64,000 nucleotides of DNA from Trema orientale (GCA_002914845.1 JXTC01000069.1:813275-877274); one strand, 5' to 3'; counted from the stretch's first letter, positions 46,527 to 58,306 are shown. The notes: a model not told the origin generated them from the sequence alone. Program-made: numbers and translations.

Positions 46527-46995
46527 AGGTTTTTGGCATGATTAGTCCCTGAATTTTTCGATAGTTTATAATGTATCCCTTAAACTTTTTTTTTTGGCAA
46601 TTAGGACCCTAAATTTAGAATTTTTAACATGATTAGCCCTTGAATTTTTTTGTAGATTTGCAATGTATCTCCTGAATTTTTTTTTTGGCAATTAGGACCC
46701 TGAATTTAGGGTTTTTGGCATGATTAGTCCCTGAATTTTTCGCTGATTTGCAATATATCCCCTGAGTTATATGCAAATTTTTAAACAATTAAAAAATAAA
46801 TTACAAATCAACGAAAAATTCAGAGGCTAATTATGCCAAAAATTCTAAATTCAGGGTCCTAATTGTTAAAAATAAAAGTTCAGGGGATATATTGCCAAAA
46901 ATTCTAAATTCAGGGTCTAAATTGCCAAAAAAAAAAATTCAAGGGATACATTGCAAATCATCGAAAAATTCAGGGACTAATTATGCCAAAAACCC
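46527..46995. mobile_element. Mutator-like fold-back MITE with 9-bp target duplication
   Basis: Flanked by identical TCACACTAA (46518-46526 and 46996-47004). The left end AGGTTTTTGGCATGATTAGT and the right end ACTAATTATGCCAAAAACCC are inverted repeats. Both arms hold tandem repeats of TCCCTGAATTTTTCG, TTGGCAATTAGGACCC and similar, so the element is one long hairpin. A 9-bp duplication is characteristic of Mutator-like elements. No ORF. Confidence 0.85.
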
Positions 46996-47004
46996 TCACA
47001 CTAA

Positions 47005-48364
47005 TACCATCGTTGATTCTTGTCTCTTGTCTGTGATAAGGCTGCTTGAAATATTTGAGATTCGTTTGCAGCAAAATTTTGACTTCCATGGTTTACAAGA
47101 GGAACAATTGTATTTGTAGCTTTTTCTCAACTTCAAGGGTTAAGAATGTGGCTGTCATCTGTCTTCTCGACCATTGGTTCCTAGAGTTAGGTATGTAATT
47201 TGACATTATGACCCTTTTTGAAGCCCATGTCCAAATCGTGAGAGTAACACAAATGTCCATTCTTGATCATTGATCGAGTCTTAAGTTTGAACGGCCAAGA
47301 TTCGAGAATCGCAGTAATCATGATCGTTAGTAGCAAAATTAAAAATAAAAAATAAAAGTAAGTCACAGTGAAAACTTTAAGTAGGCATTTTAGTGTTCCA
47401 CAGCTCGTAGACGTCGTGGAAAATTCAGAAACTAGGATTTTGTCTTTCTAAAACCTCAATTTTCTTATTCCGATTAAAGTTATTGAAGTAGAAACTAGAA
47501 GGCATAGACGGTTTCAAACTTAAACATCATGCTAATCTCCAAAACATAATCAATTGATTGCTCAAAAGGGTGTGTAAAAACCTTCTCACAGGCTTTGCAA
47601 GAAGAAGCATGTTAAGGCTCAAAGTGAAATAGAAGCAAAAGGGACAAAAGGGCAACATTCAGATTACAAGAACAAAGAGAAAGAAAACTAAAATAAACAT
47701 GGGATCAAGTGTATCTATTTGTTACTTTGTATGTGTTTCTATAATGAAAAACTGGAGTGTCCACATTGAAGAATGAGATGGTTGAGTCTCTGGAAAACAA
47801 GCTCAAATCGTACCCCTGAGAGAGCAAGAGAGAGAGTGAGAGGCAGAAAACCAAAAGTGACACTAAACCGAGTATAACAATCTATTGATCACTGTGTGCT
47901 TTTCATACACCAATCCATGTTTTCAAAACCAGAGAAAGAATTAAATTGTGGCACACAAGAAGAAACAAAAAGAAGGTATGCACAAGACAAATGTAGACAA
48001 GGGGATGACTTGGAGGGCAGCATTGAGCAGTACTTTTTCAACCTTCAGAGAATTCCTAAGTACTTGTTCTCCAAAATCTCCACTTAAAATCTTTGGATCC
48101 AATTGAGAGAACCGGAAATCAACTTCTAAAGAGTGCAGAAAAACATGAATAACCAACAAATCTTGCAGACATTGTATAGTAAACTTCATCATCTTTTACA
48201 ATTGAAGACTGACTGAGTTTGGCGATGCTGTTCCAACCTCGAGTAAAATAATGAGCAGAATATTTGATGAATATGCAGGTCCCCAGTCACCCCGCCACTG
48301 AGTTGGCATTTTCTAGTTTCAAACAGCAAATAAATTGTTCCTCTGACAAAGTATTAAAGGGCTC
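47005..48364. other. Downstream flank of the RING gene, no other gene
   Basis: Probably includes the 3' untranslated region of the minus-strand RING gene at its upper end. Two scattered ORFs (about 48000-48190) overlap on opposite strands and match nothing I know. No repeat recognised. Confidence 0.4.
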
Positions 48365-49598
48365 CTAATTGGAGGTCTGGTCAAGTACCATTTCCTGTAA
48401 CATCATAAAAGTAGATATTCTTAGCAACACACAAGGATAAGCGCTCAAGTCTGAACAACGACATAAACAAACCCAGTGAGAAAGCCTAATGCTCAGTGAT
48501 TGTCAATTATCACTTTTGATTCACCCAGTCTCCAACCATTTACACGTGCCAGCAGGGTAATGAAACCACAATAGTTTAACACCGGAAGAAAAGTTCCATG
48601 TGGTAATTTTTCTTTTTGGGTGATTTCTTTTTTAGTGAATAAGTCATACATAAATTATGCAGTCAATGAAATAATCACACATGAATATAGGAGCAATACA
48701 TTAAGAAAGTTTTTGCAAAGTCTACTTCATAATGTATACTAGCATCAGTGCCTAAATCTACTTCATAATTGTATATTAGTATCAGAACCCAAGTTAGTTG
48801 ATGCAATAGACATACCTGATCACATATAGGGCAGGCATAACTTCTTTCCATCCACTCAAGAATGCATGACAGATGAAAGTAGTGTTCACATTTCATGACA
48901 AATTTTGGATTCTCTGCATCGTAATCTGCATGTAGAAATTTATGAATCATTAGAAAAGTACCGGTACGAGCACTAGTTCCAAAAGGCAGAGACCGTATTG
49001 CACCTTCAAGACAAATGGGGCAACAATCCTCTTCTTCTTTAGGCAAAACATTCAGTTCATGTGGTTTTGAGATTTCCAACATCTTTGATGAGACATCCAA
49101 AGAATTTCCATTAGCTTTGCAGTCTGATTCCTCAAGATCTACACAAGTAGCCGAAGTTTTGAAGCTACTGCAGCTAATTGTTTCTTCTCTAGAAGACTCA
49201 GAATCTGTTGATCCTAGACAACCGAAAACGACGTCGTAAGGCAAAGGTGCAGGAGGGGGTTGGTAAGTATCAGGTGTTGATGTGTCCAGTTGTAAATGAA
49301 CCAGGAGTCCTGCGGTGAGTTCAGACTGCAGATCATTGTGAGATGTTAAAGATTCTTGCTGTTCCAAAGGGGGGGGACACTGCAAAAAGGAGATGGAAAA
49401 CCTTTCAAGAATGACACCTTCTGAAATTCAGACTGCTGATGGTGCCGACAATATAAATGATCATGTACAAGCATACAGTAACGGTTACAAAAGCCATAAA
49501 AAAGCAAAGTGATAAGAGAACGATAATGTACTGACATAGTAATATACAGGTGTTCCATGCAAATGAGCTTTTCTGGAAGAACAGCAGCAGCCTCCCAT
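48365..49598 (-). CDS. RHB1A: RING-H2 E3 ubiquitin ligase, RHB1A type
   Basis: Probable E3 ubiquitin-protein ligase. Four coding exons: 49598-49536, 49379-49004, 48925-48816 and 48394-48365, summing to 579 nt, or 192 aa (Arabidopsis RHB1A about 190). The start MGGCCCSSRK fits N-myristoylation plus palmitoylation, implying membrane attachment. Conserved PVYYY, TAGLLV, PDTY and APLPYD blocks follow, then a Ser-rich stretch, EEEDCCPIC, and the RING-H2: Cys141, Cys144, Cys159, His161, His164, Cys167, Cys178, Cys181. The last exon encodes only EMVLDQTSN. The start codon lies 3 nt inside its exon, so a leader intron is expected. The 78-nt intron between exons 2 and 3 is in frame and stop-free. No breaks seen. 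Confidence 0.93.
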
Positions 49599-51006
49599 TC
49601 CCTACAATTACTTCTGTTATCCAGCCAAAATTACCCAATATTGAGGCATTGCTCCCTGTTATTTGGGGTAAGATGAGAGTTATTTTGCTACATATTCAAT
49701 CATTATGTTAATACAGACTAGAGTTAAATGCTGATAAAGTAAAATTTAGAAGAAAGAAAGTTGAGACATGCTAAAATAATCAATTCATACAAGGTACCTA
49801 AATGTAATAATTAGATTCCTCGCAAAGAAAAATATAGGACTTCAGAGTCAGAAAACCTGATAAATGAACCATTGTACAATCATCACGAATAAAAAGCAAG
49901 GACTGGATATGAGCAAGGGATGGATATCAAATCACAGCAGTAATTCATTTCCAAACCATCTAAACTGAGTAAAGGACAATTTTGGAGTACGTAGAACTTA
50001 TGATCATAATCCGTCTAGCTTATAATGAACATACTTATAACATAATTAACTGATTGTTATTGATCTAGCTAATATATTCGATAATTGAAAAAGCTCATGC
50101 AGGGGGGAGGTGGGTGTCAGCTTCGTGACTGGTTTCTCAGTACTTTTATAAGAGACGAAATTCCACAGAAATCCGTTGCTCCAGTTACACATTTTGCAGG
50201 CCATAAAAACTTCACCATAATACTATTGTCCAAGGGAATCCATAAACAACATGGACGTCAACTTCTGTCAAGCATTTATAATTGGATACAAACGAGAATA
50301 TGGTATTTAGCATGCCCTGCTTGATGAATCTTGTGTAGTTTGATCCTAAAATGAAGAAGCACATTGGATTTATAGCATCCTCAAGCCTCTTCCTCCTCTA
50401 AAATTTACTTATTCTATTAAAAGTTTCTAAAACGGATTATTTGGACAACATCCACCCAAAAAACAGCTACTCCATACCCAGCCAAATAGCTTGGATGCTT
50501 CCTCTAGCCCAATAACTCATATAGAATTTTCATACTTCTCAGGCATATCTTACCCATATAAATCACTGAACAACACTACTTCAACAAGGAACATACTCAA
50601 AATAATGAAACAAAACCAAAAAAAAAAAAAAAAAAAAAACCCAGATTAAGAACCATGATAGATATAGATAATAATTCAGACAGCAAAACTTCATTCAGAC
50701 CCCAAAAAAAAAAAACGAAAAAAAGAAGTCTAACCCCAGTGAACATTGAAATAGAAAAAATAGATACTGGGTCCATCCCAGAATTCCAATCATACCCAAT
50801 TTCAAAGTTCATACAGCTTAATATATATGTGTGTGTGAATATATACGTCTGTATATATATATATATATATATATTATATAAAAAAAAAAAAAAACGAACA
50901 ACATCATAAACCCAGCTGAGTTCTTGTATGAAGAAGTAATCAGAATCAGCTAAACTCATAAAATTCAATAAGTTTAATCAGAAACGAGAGGAACAGCAAA
51001 GCCTAC

Positions 51007-51110
51007 CTCAAGCAGAAAATAGAGGGTTTCTTCAGAGAATAGGATTCGGTGAAGAAAAGGAAGGAAATTAAAGAAACTCTTTACAGTATTTTTTGGTATC
51101 TTTCTATACA
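51007..51110 (-). other. Probable untranslated first exon of the RHB1A-type gene
   Basis: A good donor (CTTGAG followed by GTAGGC) sits at 51007/51006. The matching acceptor TAATTGTAG ends at 49602, three bases before the start codon. The intron would be about 1.4 kb. Upstream sequence (51090-51115) is AT-rich and could carry the core promoter. This is inferred, with no transcript evidence. Confidence 0.5.
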
Positions 51111-52429
51111 ATACGCTCTCCACTCATCATTAGTCATATCCACCCCATAGGCTGACGCTGATGGTTCTACTTGTGCTACATAGTTTTTTATTTTTATTTT
51201 TATTTTTATTTATTTTTTTAATACATACTACATAATTAATTATGTTTAAAATTAAAATTCAATTTTTTTAATATGTATAAAAGAAAAAAAAATCAATGTT
51301 GAAATGTCTCAACCCTTACGTGGGTCTAAAGTCTCAACAGTAGATAATTAGATATTTTACCAAAGATTATGAATTGAAAATTGATGAATCATAATGGTAA
51401 GTCAATTCTCAATCATTTTATACAATTAATTTCAAAATACGGATTACCATTTTTTTGTTTTTGAATTTTCTATGTTTAATCATTTTCAAAGCATATGTTA
51501 ATGCTATAGTTGTTTAGGAAAAAAAAAAAGAAAAGAAAAGAAAAGGCAAAATACTAAATTTAGCGGATTAGTTTATTTTTTACTTTAATGGATTAATGTT
51601 ATTCTAAATGTTATTTTCTAACTTTATATTACATAATAACTAAAAGCATCTCAAATGTTTATGTCAATGTCTATGAGATGTTAAATTTTGTACGTTATTT
51701 GATTATTTACTCAAATGGGTAATATTGTTTTACTTTTTTTTAAAAAAAAATTCAATAGCTAATAATTGAGCTATAGGAACTGCATAGAAAAGAAATAGTT
51801 AAAAGTAATTGTTTTTAAGCATTTAACTTTAAGAAATTGGACTTTTAAACAAAAATTGTGCAATAAAGGAGTCAAAATATAATCAAATGAATGTATTTTG
51901 AGGATTTTTGTATTTTACTATTATAACAATAACACATAATACTGCATTGAAGATGCGCTCTAGTAAGTCAATTATAATTTTATGAATTACTATCAACCAT
52001 TCGTTACTATTATTAAAAACTAAATAAACAGTAGTATAAATTCACTCTCGGTAATTGATTAAGCATTGAAATTGTGAGGAAACATATTTTAAAATCCTTC
52101 AAATGAAAATTTTGTTGTAATACAGTCAAAGTTTACTACAATGCCAAATTTCGCACGATAAATGAATTAAATTAGAGGATGATTTTTATGTTCTACGCTA
52201 AATTATATGAATGCACATAAATTATGCACTACATTTCAGATTTATTGTTAGTATTTTGCTTGTTAGTATCTTTATTATGTGGACGATCATTGTTTTTGGG
52301 CTGTGATCAGGCTTTTACTTTATCTCTCAATGTACTAACTGATGAATAAAGTTGAAAACATGATTTTAAAAAATAATTTGTGATATATGTCAAATGAAAA
52401 TGAAGCCTGAGATCTACAAATGTTTGTAA
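51111..52429. other. Intergenic, no gene seen
   Basis: Upstream flank of the RING gene. AT-rich with TTTTTATTTTTATTTT-type runs near 51190 and AAAAGAAAAG near 51525. Nothing else recognised. Confidence 0.4.
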
Positions 52430-53500
52430 TTTGCCCCGTTTGGTTTACTCGTTCAAATGGGTGTATTTAAATGGAAATTCTAGAATGAGTTATAATTGAA
52501 ATGGGAAACATTTGAATGGAAAAATATTAGAATGTGTTGTAATTAGAATGAGAGTATTGGAATGGACCATTCAAAAATACCTCCTCCCCTCCATTCTCAT
52601 CCAAGACATAAAAACCTATTCAAATAGTTGATGTGACTGATGAAATATTTGAATAGAAAAACTGAATTGTTGAAACAAATACCCATTCTAAAAGACCATT
52701 TGAATAGAAAAATTGGAGTTGTTGAAACAAACACCCATTCAAATGGATTTTCCATTCCAATGGAATGGAATGGTTGAAACAAACGGGCCCGAAGGGCCTG
52801 TTTGGTTCACCAATTCCATTCCATTGGAATGGAAAACCCACTTGAATGAGTGTTTGTTTCAACAATTCAAGTTTTTCCATTCAAATGATCTTTTAAAATG
52901 TGTGTTTGTTTCAATAATTCAGTTTTTCTATTCAAATAGTCCATCAGAAAAATCAATCATTGGAATGGTTTTTTTGTGTCTTGGATGTGAATAGAGGGGA
53001 GGAAGTGTTTTTGAATGGTCCATTCCAATTATAACGGCCCCGTTTGTTTTAACCATTCCATTTTATTGGAATGGAAAATCCATTTGAATGTGTGTTTGTT
53101 TTAACAATTCAGTTTTTCCATTCAAATGATCTTTTAGAATGTGTGTTTGTTTTAACAATTCAGTTTTTCCATTCAAATGGTCCATCCGAAAAGTTAACTA
53201 TTAGAATGATTTTTTGTGTCTTGAATGAGAATGGAAGGGGAGAGGTGTTTTTGAATGGTCCATTCCAATGCTCCCATTCTAATTACAACATATTCCACTA
53301 TTTTTTTCATTCAAATGTCTCTCATTCCAATTATAACACATTCCACAATTTCTATTCAAATACACACATTCAAATAGGCGAACCAAACGAACATATTTCA
53401 CTATTTTTTCCATTCAAATGTCTCTCATTCTAATTATAACACATTCCACAATTTCTATTCAAATACACCCATTCAAATAGGCGAACCAAACGAGACCATA
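52430..53500. mobile_element. Large composite palindromic (fold-back) element
   Basis: The left end CCCCGTTTGGTTTACTCG and right end GGCGAACCAAACGAGACC invert each other, and GGGTGTATTTAAATGG pairs with AATACACCCATTCAAATA. The interior repeats TTTGTTTCAACAATTCAG, TTTTTCCATTCAAATGGTCC and CCATTCCATTGGAATGG modules at least four times in both orientations, around a centre near 52785-52800 (GGGCCCGAAGGGCC). ORFs here are by-products of the repeats. Confidence 0.7.
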
Positions 53501-54215
53501 TTATCTATAGATATGTGAGTGGCATTCATGTAATTTCCCGTCAACGTATTTTCGCAGAAAAAAAAAAGGTCATTAATTAATCATCAAAGATGGTTGGGAG
53601 AGGGGAAAAAAGTGACAATATAACAACTATATGATTTATATTTCTAATACTTTTTACAGTTAATAACTTAGTTTACTTTTAATTAAAATAAATGAGATCG
53701 AAAGACGATATCTTATTTAATCTCTTGGCACGCCTCTAAAATACCCCTAAAAATAAATTATTGTTTAGGTCTCAACTCATATTGTAATTCTAAAAATTAA
53801 AAGTCTTATTACATAAGATTCTTTTGCTTGGAAAAATCTTATGTAATTAGATGTAGATCTTGTAGTCATAAATGAACATTTGTATATTTCGAAGATTTTG
53901 ATGAAGAGAGTTTTTCTTTTGTCTTCTAAAGTTTTATTCATAGTTGCAAAATACCAACTACCTGAAAACTCGCCCAATATTTACCAAAAAATCCAAAAAG
54001 AAAACCCGATATAAACATGGGCAGAACAACCCACCCACTATTTTGTTAGTCAGATTGGCGGTGGATTGTAACCCACCCAATATAACCCAACTCGTCTAAT
54101 TAAGAAAATACTTAGAAATATTTTTAATTTAGTATACATTCCTATATGATATATTATATAATTCCTAAGATATATTTCTTTGAAAAAAAAACCTAACCAC
54201 CATCTCACAACTGTA
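53501..54215. other. Spacer before the CACTA region, no gene
   Basis: AT-rich. The phrase AACCCACCCAATATAACCC near 54070 resembles GGGTT-rich hAT-like MITE interiors elsewhere in the window, but termini are not visible. Confidence 0.3.
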
Positions 54216-54586
54216 TACAGTTTTAGAGGCGAATTTTTGGGTCTCTAAAAATACTTTTATTCGTCTCTAAAACCATTTTAGAGACGAAAAATCATTTTGT
54301 CACCATTCGTCTCTAAAAACGCGTCTCTAATAGTTATTAGAGACGATTAGTATTTTGCCTCTAAAAGTTTAGCATTTAGAGATCAAAAAATTGTCTCTGA
54401 ATTAAAAAACTATCGTCTCTAAAAATCATGTTATAAATGACAAATTCGTCATTTGCAAATAATAGTAGGCGAAATCCTTTATATACAGAGGCCAAAATTT
54501 TGTCTCTGATTACATAATCAGAGACGAAGAAACAACAAATTATCGTCTCTAAAAATCATATTATAGATTACGAATTCGTCATTTGC
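54216..54586. repeat. Left CACTA subterminal array
   Basis: Many copies of AGAGACGA / TCGTCTCTAAAA in both orientations. A longer unit ending AATTCGTCATTTGC occurs at about 54453 and again just before the N at 54587. Confidence 0.75.
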
Positions 54587-54587
54587 N
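54587..54587. other. Single N at a repeat junction
   Basis: The N follows directly after a repeated phrase (AATTCGTCATTTGC) in the subterminal array. It could mark a polishing ambiguity or a collapsed or misjoined repeat. Confidence 0.9.
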
Positions 54588-55857
54588 ATCGCAATGTCTA
54601 AACATGCAGTGACACAGATATAACACACAGACTCAGATCTAAAGGTGTCATCTTGATGTAACAATCAGGCACACTGATTTAACATACAAATATTAAACGG
54701 ACTCAGATCTAAAGGTGTCATCTTGATGACACAGGCTGAGACACAGTTTTGACAAACAAGAGCTCAAATCCCAACTTCCGACTATGGATATGTTAAGTTA
54801 ATTGTCTAGACAGATATAACCAGAGACTTAATACCTAACCATTGAAACCAGTTTGAAGAAGAGCTTCAGAACTTCAGGCTCTTTAGCTGAATGTTTTGTC
54901 AAAACAGTCTTGGAGCACGATTACACTGAATAACAAATACATACACAAGACTGAAAATACAACTGAAATATAACTTTGAAATATTATCCATTACATTGCA
55001 ATAAGATCATAAGGTGCCAAACTAAATCGTGCACTAACATATTCTTTTGTTTTCCTCTCTTAAGATATGTTTTTCCTTCTAAACCATTTCTTAGCTACTA
55101 AATTGAATAAGCCAAGGATATTCAAAATGTCAAGAGGCTTATATATGCTTTCCAAAGACTCTTATGACTCATTCATCTTCCGCAGGCTTCTCTGGTTGTC
55201 ATCGCTACGAGGCTCATCAGCGTCTTGGTCTCCCTACAATCCGTTGTAAAGTTCGACGCGGAACAAAAGAAACACTAAGGTTAATTTTGCTTAGTCTTAT
55301 GACTCTTATGAAGACTATTAATCATGTTTATATTCTAAGTTGGCGAAAAAATTATTTTGATTTTCTGTCCTTATTCGTTTTTGTAGGCATCACCTCCGAT
55401 GATGACTCTAAGTAGATTGTCTCTTCCAAGTGGAACTTCAACCTAAAATCAGATATGTCCAACTCTATAAATTTATTGCAATACTTGACAGCCTATAATA
55501 GTTTGTATATCTAGAAGGATGTAAGTAATTTGCAACAATTCATATATTTCCAACAATTTCATGAGAAGTTTGAAGTATAATAAAAATGTTGCTATTAATT
55601 AGAAACTCATTCTGCAGCAAGCAAATATTGTGTTGTTCTTTACATGTATTTAACTTTGTAGAATATGGATGTCAATCTACCTTTGTTTTATCCATTGCTC
55701 TATATGGTTTCAACTCCAAGTAGTACTAAAACTCATTAGATTTGTTGCAGTATTGAAAATCATTGCACTTAGAGAAAATAATGACCCTTTGTAGAGTAAA
55801 TAATTGAAGTTTGTATGCTATATTCTTCTTTTGTATTCATGGAAAATAAATGGGTTA
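54588..55857. other. Unassigned stretch within the CACTA region
   Basis: A 28-bp phrase (starting ACTCAGATCTAAAGGTGTCA) is repeated at about 54631 and 54701. At 55164-55280 a more GC-rich plus-strand stretch reads SSSAGFSGCHRYEAHQRLGL and then PTIRCKVRRGTKETLR. It looks coding-like and may be an exon scrap, but I do not recognise the family. No full gene. Confidence 0.35.
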
Positions 55858-56420
55858 TAATCGAAAAAATTCCGAGTTTTTTAATTTTAGCCAGAAAACC
55901 CCTAGGTTTTCGATTATATAAAAAAAAAACCCCTTATCTTTGTTTAATTTTAGTAAAAAAAATCTTCAGTTTTTAGTTATATCAAATAAAACTTTTGGAT
56001 TATAAAATGGAATCAAATTAGCATGTAAAATAAGTCAAATGACCCATTTTTACTTAGTATATACTATCATGTGGGACCATATGAGGTTATTTACATTGAC
56101 AAATACCCCAGTTAGATGAAATCTACATCATTATATATTGAAAATGTTGGCTTTTTTAGTTAAAAATTATTTTAAAAATAGTCCATGAGTATAGAATACT
56201 TACAAAATAAAGTCGTTTCTTAATCACGTTATATATTCGTTGATTAAATATCTATTTTGAGTTCAATTTGATTGGATTTCAAAATTTTGAGGTTTTATTT
56301 GATATAATCAGAAACCCAAGGTTAGATCTTTATTGCTAGAATTAAAAAATATTCAAGGTTTTATTTAATATAATGAAAAATTTAAGGTTTTTTTTTGCTA
56401 AAATAAAAAAACCTTATTTT
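55858..56420. repeat. Dispersed inverted-repeat element, copy 2
   Basis: Collinear with 24003-24600 over its length, including AAGTCAAATGACCCATTTTT, the TATATTCGTTGATTAAATAT core and the inverted arms built on ATATCAAATAAAA. Differences are frequent, so both copies are old. Confidence 0.65.
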
Positions 56421-56571
56421 TTAAATAATAACTCGAAAATAAATTTAATTAATATGACTTTTGGTTATGTTCTTGATAAATTGTGCTTGCTGATTTCGAT
56501 GGATTACCTGTGTTATAGTCTGAAGTTTAATTGTTTAAAAATAATTCACTTAAGTTAAAGTAGATAGAGGG

Positions 56572-56623
<52 letters not shown>

Positions 56624-56835
56624 CAAGGTAGTTAAAAATAGTCCATAACTAACATCTTATAAAGCTGGTAATAATATATAGCATTAACTGTGAAAAAAAA
56701 AAAAAAAAAAAAACTGAAATTTGACCTTTCTGCAATTTAAGATTTATGTTTTAGTTTCTGAACTTTGATCTTTCTGCCATTTTTTCTTCTTCCTCTATAT
56801 TTTGCCCAATTTATATTTGTCCAAACGATACTTTT
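56421..56835. repeat. Spacer with (TA)n microsatellite
   Basis: TA repeat at 56573-56613 running into TGTGTGTG, and a poly-A run near 56694-56713. No gene. Confidence 0.6.
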
Positions 56836-57205
56836 TGTAAATGTTTAACTATTTTGAAATAACAATAGTATAATATGCGTCTAGATTCGCAATTTTTTAA
56901 AGAATATATTCGTCAAAATGTAGACATTTGTCCAAATAATATATATATTGTAAATGTTTTGACTCTTCTGAAACAAAAATAGCATAACTTAGTCTAGATT
57001 TGCAATTTTTTAGGGGATAGACATTAGACCTTTTGAGATAATTGAAAGAATGGGTGAGGTAGCTATTTTTCCGAACAATATATATATTGTAAATGTTTTA
57101 ACTCTTCTGAAACAAAAATAGCATAACTTGAGTCTAGATTTGCAATTTTTTAGGGGATAGACATTAGACCTTTTGAGATAATTGAAAGAATGGGTGAGGT
57201 AGCTT
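56836..57205. repeat. Tandem repeat, unit about 139 bp
   Basis: The unit starting TGTAAATGTTTTGACTCTTC at 56949 recurs at 57088 with only a few differences through GGGTGAGGTAGCT. An older, more diverged copy precedes at about 56836-56940 (TGTAAATGTTTAACTATTTT). The last two copies are nearly identical, so that duplication is recent. Confidence 0.8.
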
Positions 57206-57544
57206 ACCAATTAGCTTTGCCGCCAGCATAATCAAGGCTTCAAAATATATTCTATGTGTCAATACTGAAGAAGTATTTGTATGATCCTTCTCATATTTTG
57301 AGCTATAAATCTTTAGAAGTAGATCCAAGGTTGACTTGTGAGGAAAGACCAGTGGAGATTCTCGATCAGAAAGAGAGAGTATTGTGCAACGAAATAGTAC
57401 CAAAAGTGAAAATACTGTGGTGCCAAGATATTTTTTTTTTGCAGAAACCAAAACATAGGGTTTAAATTGCATAAAGAATAAACTTCAAGGATTTTTTTTT
57501 TTGGTCGTTAACCCCAATACATATTGCTAATGTTAACAAACAAA

Positions 57545-57831
57545 TGTAGACATATGCATATAGGCACCAATCCCGTAGGTACTTTTTTTTTTTTTTTTTT
57601 TTACCTATACATAGGTATCATTTTAGCTAATTAAAATTTATCATGCACATCTTTTTTTAGTAAAAAGTAAGAGAGAGAAATATTATTAATAATGCACGTC
57701 TTTTTATGCATATCATTATAGTCGTTGGATCACTGTTAGATGATATGATCCAACGGCTGAAAAAAATACCTATACATAGATAAAAAAAAATATATACCTA
57801 CTAGATTGATTGGCAACCTATATATATATAT
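57545..57831. mobile_element. TA-flanked MITE, copy G
   Basis: Left end CATATAGGCACCAATCCCGT, poly-T, TTACCTATACATAGGTAT, the GTCGTTGGATCAC...GATCCAACGGC core, and right end CTACTAGATTGATTGGC plus a TA tract. Same family as copies A to F. Confidence 0.75.
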
Positions 57832-58121
57832 TTGCTGCTGGAAGTTAAAATATAATAAATAATAAACACAAGATATAGAAAAAGAACTTGAATTTTTATT
57901 AATTATGATTTTAAGTACAAAAGTCACCAAGAACATTATATAGAGTATTTCAAATGGCTCAACTCTTAGAGAGGTTTTTATGAAACTAACTTAGATTTTT
58001 ATGAATGTATGAACTTGAAAAATGATGTCTGTCAGATTATGGCTATCCTGTGATAGTTATGATTGATCTTATGTGCAAGTACTTAGTTTAAGGGTATGGA
58101 ATAGTGAGTAAAACTAAGAGT

Positions 58122-58306
58122 ATGCACTTAGACTTAGTGAAAATGCTTGAAATGGTTGTTGTTTTTATATAAATAGTGGCTATTATGCATGCAACCTTAA
58201 ATTACAGAATGAAAATGAGAGCATGCACTTAGACTTAATGAAAATGCTTGAAATGGTTGTTTTTATATGAATAGCGGCTATTATGCATGCAATGTTAAAT
58301 TATAGG
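58122..58306. repeat. Tandem duplication, unit about 95-100 bp
   Basis: GCACTTAGACTTAGTGAAAA at about 58124 recurs as GCACTTAGACTTAATGAAAA at about 58225. Both are followed by TGCTTGAAATGGTTGTT and GGCTATTATGCATGCAA. Confidence 0.8.

Noticed and set aside
47896-48192. Possible small genes at 47.9-48.2 kb
   Set aside because: Overlapping ORFs on both strands without recognisable features. The region is more likely 3' flank of the RING gene.
52597-53433. Several 60-120 aa ORFs repeating NGPSEKLTIRM-like text
   Set aside because: They are translations of the palindromic repeat modules, present on both strands, so not genes.
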